NCBI GenBank assembly: GCA_054601695.1
Contig: BAAHQB010000043.1
Location: forward strand, 620,001 to 684,000
Direction: 5' to 3'
DNA length: 64,000 bases
DNA from: Amorphochlora amoebiformis
Lineage: Eukaryota; Cercozoa; Chlorarachniophyceae
This document shows positions 47,580 to 64,000 of this stretch, piece by piece (position 1 is the first letter of the stretch; the number at the start of each line of letters is the position of its first letter). A model generated the notes under the pieces. It ran no database searches. It worked only from the letters and a program-made list of their open reading frames with translations, and was not told where the DNA came from. The translations under genes were made by a program, and so were the position numbers.

Positions 47580-47695
47580 GTAAATATGTTAGATTTTATA
47601 CATGTACTTAAATATATCTACATACGTAGAAATATCCTGGTGTACATCATACACATTCACAAACTCTCAGACCCATTTTCATTCCTTGTAATTAT
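39677..47695 (+). CDS. FSH/OVCA2-family serine hydrolase (alpha/beta fold)
   Basis: Exons 39677-39787, 40115-40163, 40747-40801, 41740-41788, 42344-42410, 44428-44483, 45544-45584, 45707-45740, 46414-46473, 47168-47224, 47466-47510 and possibly 47630-47695 join in phase. The first exon has [17 protein letters not shown], the family's opening strand and HG motif. GFSQGS at 42344-42410 is the nucleophile elbow (GxSxG). [13 protein letters not shown] spans the exons before and including 46414 and supplies the expected acidic residue; EHSGGHKFP at 47168-47224 carries the catalytic His. A family member would be a cytosolic carboxyl-ester or thioester hydrolase; the substrate is unknown. About 208 residues reach 47510, a little short of the usual ~240; the C-terminal end is unresolved. 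Exons 2, 3 and 6 have partial copies in neighbouring introns, described separately. TATAAAT overlaps the start, and there are two adjacent ATGs. Confidence 0.9.
40115..40530 (+). repeat. Hydrolase exon 2 end and donor present three times
   Basis: AATAATCTCCGATCCAGCCC then CAG|GTATAAATG occurs at the real exon end (40163) and again with its donor at about 40317-40350 and 40497-40530. The copies also carry the following 40-60 bp of intron (ATATGTAATATGTATGA) and are separated by TA runs, so the unit is a tandem duplication of about 170-180 bp. Confidence 0.92.
40747..41260 (+). repeat. Hydrolase exon 3 end and donor present six times
   Basis: AAAGATAAGAAATATTACAC followed by a CTGGCTTAG|GTTAAC-type junction recurs after the true exon (ends 40801) at about 40868, 40948, 41028, 41125 and 41228. 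All copies keep TGGCT[TCG]AG|GT; the last is the most degraded. The unit is about 80-100 bp. Only the first copy follows a full exon and acceptor. Confidence 0.93.
41640..44430. repeat. Main CCCTAA/TTAGGG block (introns of the hydrolase gene)
   Basis: Degenerate CCCTAA hexamers on the plus strand at 41650-41740, 41846-42335, 43259-43420, 43440-43760 and 44160-44400, with a reversed TTAGGG part at about 43757-43920. They are interrupted by coding exons 41740-41788 and 42344-42410, by a long TA run at 42480-42610 and by exon 6 copies. Variants (CTTAAC, CTAAGC, CTCACC) are common. Confidence 0.95.
42961..42984. other. Near-perfect inverted repeat
   Basis: ACACAAACGT and ACGTTTGTGT are complementary arms separated by GA, in the intron between hydrolase exons 5 and 6. 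No function is assigned. Confidence 0.7.
43500..44483 (+). repeat. Partial copies of hydrolase exon 6 embedded in CCCTAA, both orientations
   Basis: The true acceptor and exon start at 44428 read AACTTAG|TATTAGCATCAATCGTTGG. Copies occur at about 43525, 43630, 44090 and 44295 (plus) and at about 43775, 43840 and 43955 (reversed). Most end ATCGTTGGA[AC]AAAATCCC and pass straight into CCCTAA hexamers. GGTAAGCTAA-type sequence lies on the other side. Confidence 0.88.
44465..44630 (+). repeat. Duplicated end of hydrolase exon 6
   Basis: GGCCAACTTAAGGGAGTG|GT followed by ATGCTTTTATAATATAT occurs at the true exon end (44483) and again at about 44574-44610, with the same downstream ATGTTTATGTATGTAAATAT. 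Exon 6 is therefore copied on both sides. Confidence 0.9.
45585..45706 (+). repeat. Intron made almost entirely of CCCTAA
   Basis: The intron between hydrolase exons 7 and 8 starts GTGCCC, then consists of CCCTAA hexamers and ends CCTTAACCCTAG. Joining the flanks gives the in-frame family motif [15 protein letters not shown]. Confidence 0.85.
45955..46210. repeat. CT-rich tract in a hydrolase intron
   Basis: Plus-strand CTCTCT with CACACG interruptions; pyrimidine-rich in the transcript, between exons 45740 and 46414. The LSLS open frame across it is a repeat translation. Confidence 0.9.
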
Positions 47696-47783
47696 GTATA
47701 TCTATATTTATACATATATGTATATATATATACATATACACACACATATATATAGGTATATATATATATATATATATTATATG

Positions 47784-47850
<67 letters not shown>

Positions 47851-47930
47851 CATATGCATACATATATATATATATATATATATCCATAAATATATTCATA
47901 AATATATATACCCATAATAAACTCACATCC

Positions 47931-48253
47931 TCAAAGAATAAGACATACACTCCCAGAATCGTCTCCATTCCTTCTGCCAGAGATATTCACGACCTCTAGG
48001 TATGTTGCTATTACACCTTTATTTTCACCCAAACCGAACCCAACTACACCCATAATCAATCGATATACGTAAAAAATAGAATATATATATAGACGTAAAT
48101 AATAGTATATATACATATATAGATATAATATATCGATTTGTGTATATACATATACTAGTATATACATATATATATATATATAGAATCCAAGATCACAACC
48201 ACCGTCGGCGCGAGAAAAACTAGTGAGAAAAACTCTAAGCCTACTTGAATCAC

Positions 48254-48291
<38 letters not shown>

Positions 48292-48975
48292 ATAGGGTTT
48301 TGTTACTTTTATATAGTAGAATAGGATCTAGTAGAATAACCTCAACTTAGGCTGCGATCTACACCTCTAGAGCTTAAATGCCACCGTTAAGTTAACTTTA
48401 TCCAACAAGTCCAAGTTGAGTGTACCTACTCTCTAAGACTCTTCCGAATATACTAGATACTAGTATAGTTTTGTACTATATATATATGTTCTACGATTTG
48501 CACGCTGGTACGTATGTACACGAAAACTTTGTATCAATAATTAGAGTGAGTCGATATCATACTCACGGTCATGTACTGGCATAGTTAATCTACCCTTCCA
48601 AATAGCTTGAAATACTCAGATGATATATGGTATACTCTAGTACTCAGTGCAGCTACCGTACTCACTACACTCATAGGTAACCCTATTCTATCTTTAGCCA
48701 GAGTCTTAGAGGGTCTGCAATCACATGCCATTAGGTCAAAAAACTGATTTTTCTCTAGATAGTAGTACTAGTAGTAGACGCATCCGTCAGGCTCAGTCGA
48801 ACGGTGCGGTGTCTACTAAGGGTTCAACTCAAGCTTTGTACGGGTCTGCAACTCTTCCAATACTGGCCCACAACCTCTGAGCTAGACTCGGAGGAATAGG
48901 GAAATCCAGTAGGTCCTGAGAAAGACGAATGTGTTGAGGAATTGCATATTTTAAGGTTTGTGAATGTATAGATAT

Positions 48976-49012
<37 letters not shown>

Positions 49013-49240
49013 GTATCTTGTATTTTTTACGAATACTTGCAAAATCATAATTTGAAAGCATACACATTCATTGTGGATATTAATATAATTACATGCATGA
49101 TATATATATATATATGTATGTGCGTATATATGTATATATTATACATACATATATAATATATATGTGTGTATATATGTGTGTATAATATATAATTTATACA
49201 CAATATGTATGTATATAATATAATATATGTATATATATAT

Positions 49241-49280
<40 letters not shown>

Positions 49281-49367
49281 TTGTCCATATGCGTAAGCAA
49301 ATATGTATACATATACTTTAATATGTGTACATATATTTACACACACACACACATATATATATATATA

Positions 49368-49404
<37 letters not shown>

Positions 49405-49557
49405 TATTTAAATATGTATATCAAACATACCATACGTTACATTCGTATGTATTGTACACATGAATATTTATTTTACATGTGTCCATTATACATACATACA
49501 TACATACATATATATGTGTGTATGTGTACATATGTGTATATATATACATATATATAT

Positions 49558-49591
<34 letters not shown>

Positions 49592-49742
49592 ATATATATA
49601 TGAATAAATATTATATACCCGATAGTCTATGAGCACTAGATCCTCTAAGGTTGGTGTCTCTCCCTATGTATATATATATTTACATATATATATAAATATA
49701 GATATGTATATATAGATATGTATGTAAAGTGTATGTATGTAT

Positions 49743-49790
<48 letters not shown>

Positions 49791-50038
49791 CATATATATA
49801 TATATGTATATAATATATCCATATATAATTTTTTTTTTTATCTATATATTAGCATATATACACAAATAACTACTGCTAAATATACACATGCTTGCATGTC
49901 TATAGAATCAATATATATATATATATGTATGTATTATATCACAGATATATTTATATTGTAAATATGTAAAATATATAATATAAACCCGTTTTAATACGCA
50001 ATATTATGATTATAAATACATTATTCAAGTCAATACAA

Positions 50039-50077
<39 letters not shown>

Positions 50078-50185
50078 GTATATTATGTATATATATATAT
50101 ATATATATAATGGTACACCTCAGATATAAATACAAAGAACATTATATATAACTCCATCATAATCCTACACAGTATAACCAGTTAT

Positions 50186-50227
<42 letters not shown>

Positions 50228-50457
50228 GTATATGTATATATATACATGTACATATACAACCACAACCTGCACAAAATCTCTCAAAGCATGTATTATTAAC
50301 ATGTAGAATATAACCTCCCGTAACCTGTATTACTACGTAACTATACGCATACATGTACGCCCATAACCTGTACGAATGCTCGCATAGCTTTTTGCTCGTC
50401 TGATGGTAGGGTCTCCATCCATCTCTCAAAATCCCACAGTCTGTATTTATATATATT

Positions 50458-50490
<33 letters not shown>

Positions 50491-50616
50491 TGAATGTTAC
50501 AGATTCAGATATGATTGGATATATGTGTTTGGGAATGTGTATAAATATGTATTATGTATATATGCTTACATATTGATATACATATTTATATATATATATA
50601 TACATATGTATAACAC

Positions 50617-50664
<48 letters not shown>

Positions 50665-50669
50665 GATAA

Positions 50670-50742
<73 letters not shown>

Positions 50743-50825
50743 GATATGTAAATAATTCATATGTGTACATATATGTATATATATGTGTAATTCACATATA
50801 TATATATATATATATACATACATAC

Positions 50826-50874
<49 letters not shown>

Positions 50875-51005
50875 TTCTACGTAGTCGCATTGATCTTTAA
50901 ACACCATATTTGTATATTAGATTCATATATATATATATATATATATATGCAGATATATATATATACATACATACATATACAGTACATATATATAAATATA
51001 TATTA

Positions 51006-51082
<77 letters not shown>

Positions 51083-51733
51083 AAAATATGTACATGGTAT
51101 ATAGAAATATGTATATATTTATATATATATACATATAGCACTATATATATATGTGTATATATTATATTTATACATACACTACATATAGATACATATATAT
51201 ATATATATATATATGTGTATATATGTGTGTGTATGTGTATATATATATATATAATATAAACGCATGCATCTTACCCTTTATTTGGTCCATGCCTCTGAAC
51301 CTCATATATATATATATATATATATATTTACATATATCTATATATTTATATAACAACATATATATATATATATATTAAATATATAAATACATCCATTTTA
51401 CCCTTTATTTGGTCCAAGCCTCTGAAGCTCTGCAGTTTGCTTACCCTCAGTCTCTCTCATCTCAATGATCTATTATATAATCCATTAAGAACATACTATG
51501 ACACATGAATCCATATATAATCCGTAAAGTACATGCTAGGGCACATGAATTATGTATATTTCTTTTCTGAGTCAGTGTTTATTATCTCATCTAAGTTTTT
51601 GTGCATGATATTATGGATTGCGTATATATCAATATATATATATATATATATATAAATATATATATATATGATATATATATATATATATATATTATATATA
51701 CATACATAGAATTCTTTTTTAAGAAGAAAACAC
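47931..51733 (-). CDS. Unrecognised gene, at least six exons
   Basis: Minus exons 51733-51706 (CFLLKKEFY), 51469-51402 ([19 protein letters not shown]), 50440-50368 ([19 protein letters not shown]), 49644-49619 (DLVLIDYR), 48915-48842 ([20 protein letters not shown]) and 48714-48682 ([11 protein letters not shown]). The first three join in phase, as do the last three; one join (50368 to 49644) needs a missing exon. The acceptor at 48915 (CTTTCTCAG) is very good. A plausible last exon 47995-47931 reads [15 protein letters not shown] and ends in TGA, but its link is not proven. The content is helical and acidic, with no recognised family. The plus strand of 48740-48900 is open too ([17 protein letters not shown]), which I rank lower because the minus splice sites are better. 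Confidence 0.55.
51269..51545 (-). repeat. Copies of exon 51469-51402 and its acceptor region
   Basis: The exon end (TTGGACCAAATAAAGG|GTAAAA) recurs at about 51272-51303 as ATGGACCAAATAAAGG|GTAAGA. Upstream of the exon, an approximately 55-bp block (ATTCATGTG, TTCTTAATGGATTATATA) is tandemly repeated at about 51480-51545. Confidence 0.82.
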
Positions 51734-52230
51734 CTAAATAATCGTACGATATTAATATTCACAACCCGTAATATAACAGAAAATTAAGATAATGTGAATC
51801 CGTACAATACATTGATAGAATTAATACATAATATAATAGATAACTCAGCCGAGAGATGTAATGGTTTAGAATTACGGTTTCAGTTACGGTTACAAATACG
51901 GTTAGAGTTAGGGTTAGGGGAAAACACCTAAGAATCGTACGATATTAATATTCACAACCCGTAATGTAACAGACAATAAAGATAATGCGAATCCGTACAA
52001 TACATTGGTAGACATAATACACAATATAATACATAACTCAGTAACGGGCTAGGTTTAGGTTTAGAATTACGGTTACGGTTACGGTTAGGATTAGGGTTAG
52101 GGGAAAACACCTAAAGAATCGTACAATATTCATATTCACAACCCATACTGTAATAGAATATTAAGATAATGGGAATTCGTACAATACAATGATAGACATA
52201 ATGATAACTCAGCAGAGAGACGTAACGGGT
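51706..52230 (-). repeat. ~195-bp tandem repeat carrying copies of an acceptor and exon start
   Basis: Three units start at about 51725, 51920 and 52105. On the minus strand each has ATCGTACGATT...TTAG|GTGTTTTC, the acceptor and first bases of exon 51733-51706. In the two copies the exon start runs at once into CCCCTAACCCTAACC. The units also share ATTCACAACCCGTAAT and ATCCGTACAATACATTGA. Confidence 0.9.
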
Positions 52231-52535
52231 TAGGGTTAGGGTTAGGGTTAGGGTTAGGGTTAGGGTTAGGGTTAGGGTTAGGGTTAGGGTTAGGATTAGG
52301 GTAGCTCATAACCTTCTCCCGTCGTTGTATGTCTCGCTCTCTACGTTGTTGTTGTTAGGGTTAGGGTTCGGGTTAGCATTGGGTTAGGATTAGGGCTAGG
52401 GTTTGGGTTAAGGTTAGATCTAGGGCTGGGCTGATGTTAGGGCTAGGGTTAGAGTTGGGTATAGAGTTAGAGTTAGGGTTAGGGTTAGGGTTAGGGTTAG
52501 GGTTAGGGTTAGGGTTAGGGTTAGGGTTAGGGTTA
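52230..52535. repeat. TTAGGG array downstream of the 174-residue gene
   Basis: Perfect and near-perfect TTAGGG hexamers on the plus strand at 52230-52300 and 52470-52535, degenerate in between. A CTCGCTCTCTACGTTGTTGTTG insert at 52330-52355 could contain a minus exon (ERDIQRREK), unassigned. Confidence 0.9.
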
Positions 52536-52537
52536 TA

Positions 52538-59032
<6,495 letters not shown>

Positions 59033-59322
59033 TTTTTTTTCCCCTTGCGAAATATTAATATTTTTTTTTTTTGAATTTAATCGAATTTTGGTTATTAAAC
59101 TATGGCGGGGCGTGTTGTGTAGAATTCTTTTTTTTTTTATGTATATATGTATATATTATATGTAAGCATACATGCGCTTGTATATATTTATAAATATGTA
59201 TACATACATACATATTACATTTGTATAGTTACATGTACATACATATGTCTCACAGTAAACACGTATGTATGTATATATATGTATATGTATGTATATATAT
59301 ATATATATATATTCTATGTACG

Positions 59323-59367
<45 letters not shown>

Positions 59368-59586
59368 CATTCTTTATAGTTACAAATAAATACATATGTC
59401 CCAATATATACATATACATATACATATATATATATATATATATACGTATTATACATACACACATTATGTAATGGAAATACATTCCTTCCAATGAAAAATA
59501 AACATGCATCAAATATCTTTTTATTCTGCACATGTTCATTCTTCGGCATCAACCATCAGAGAGAGGGAGGGGGTAAATAAATAACC

Positions 59587-59671
<85 letters not shown>

Positions 59672-59700
59672 GGGGCGTCGGAGAGAGAGGAAAACATTGA
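59033..59700. other. Spacer upstream of the 174-residue gene
   Basis: Contains T runs (59031-59042, 59062-59072, 59130-59138), TA runs and a minus island at 59470-59535 that can be read as [15 protein letters not shown] between AG and GT. That island does not join to a neighbouring gene in phase, so it is left unassigned. Confidence 0.5.
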
Positions 59701-59915
59701 ACAGGAAAATTGAACGTTAGGGCTAGGGTTAGGGTTAGGGTTAGGGTTAGGGTTAGGGTTAGGTTTATGGTCAGGGTTAGGGTTAGGGTTAGGGTTAGGG
59801 TTAGGGTTAGGTTTATGGTCAGGGTTAGGGTTAGGGTTAGGGTTAGGGTTAGGGTTAGGTTTATGGTCAGGGTTAGGGTTAGGGTTAGGGTTAGGGTTAG
59901 GGTTAACGTCAGTAC

Positions 59916-63621
<3,706 letters not shown>

Positions 63622-63632
63622 CTAGGTATATC

Positions 63633-63765
<133 letters not shown>

Positions 63766-63820
63766 TATCATATATATACATATCATATATGGCATTACAA
63801 TCAATATATATGTATATACA

Positions 63821-63862
<42 letters not shown>

Positions 63863-63930
63863 AATTTTTTTATCATGTACATAATATAGATGTATATATA
63901 TTTTTATGTGTATGTAGATTTATACATACA

Positions 63931-63992
<62 letters not shown>

Positions 63993-64000
63993 GTACAAAA

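Overview
This is nuclear DNA of an intron-rich microbial eukaryote. (TA)n microsatellite fills roughly half the window, degenerate TTAGGG/CCCTAA hexamer arrays lie inside the sequence in both orientations, and nearly all coding sequence is in very short exons (about 16-190 nt) split by introns with GT/AG ends, occasionally GC/AG. TAA and TGA end the best models, so the standard code fits. The hexamer suggests TTAGGG-type telomeres. I cannot name the taxon; a protist or alga is likeliest. Almost every long open frame here is a translated TA, CT or GGGTTA repeat, so genes were assembled by hand from non-repetitive islands, requiring matching codon phase across each intron and, where possible, family motifs.

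Positions 98-27808 (minus): one gene in about 62 exons encoding about 1,100 residues with adenylation, acyl-carrier and thioester-reductase domains, that is, a carboxylic acid reductase-like enzyme (acid + ATP + NADPH to aldehyde). 28350-30037 (minus): phase-compatible exons of unknown assignment. 30672-32340 (minus): a tentative gene. 32363-35230 (plus): a coiled-coil protein gene whose first ATG faces the ATG of the minus-strand gene only 22 bp away. 36229-37651 (plus): a small single-pass membrane protein. 39677-47695 (plus): an FSH/OVCA2-family serine hydrolase in at least 11 exons. 47931-51733 (minus): an unrecognised gene. 52538-59032 (minus): a complete 174-residue charged, helical protein. 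59916-63621 (minus): an unrecognised gene that probably runs off the right edge.

The most unusual pattern is that ends of exons, with the adjoining splice site, are repeatedly copied into the neighbouring intron, giving one to about seven decoy splice sites. This is seen at more than ten exons in at least six genes. Several copied pieces stop directly against CCCTAA arrays, and some whole introns are almost pure CCCTAA with donors reading GTAACCCTAACC. The genes do not form an obvious pathway, although the reductase and hydrolase could both act on acyl substrates.
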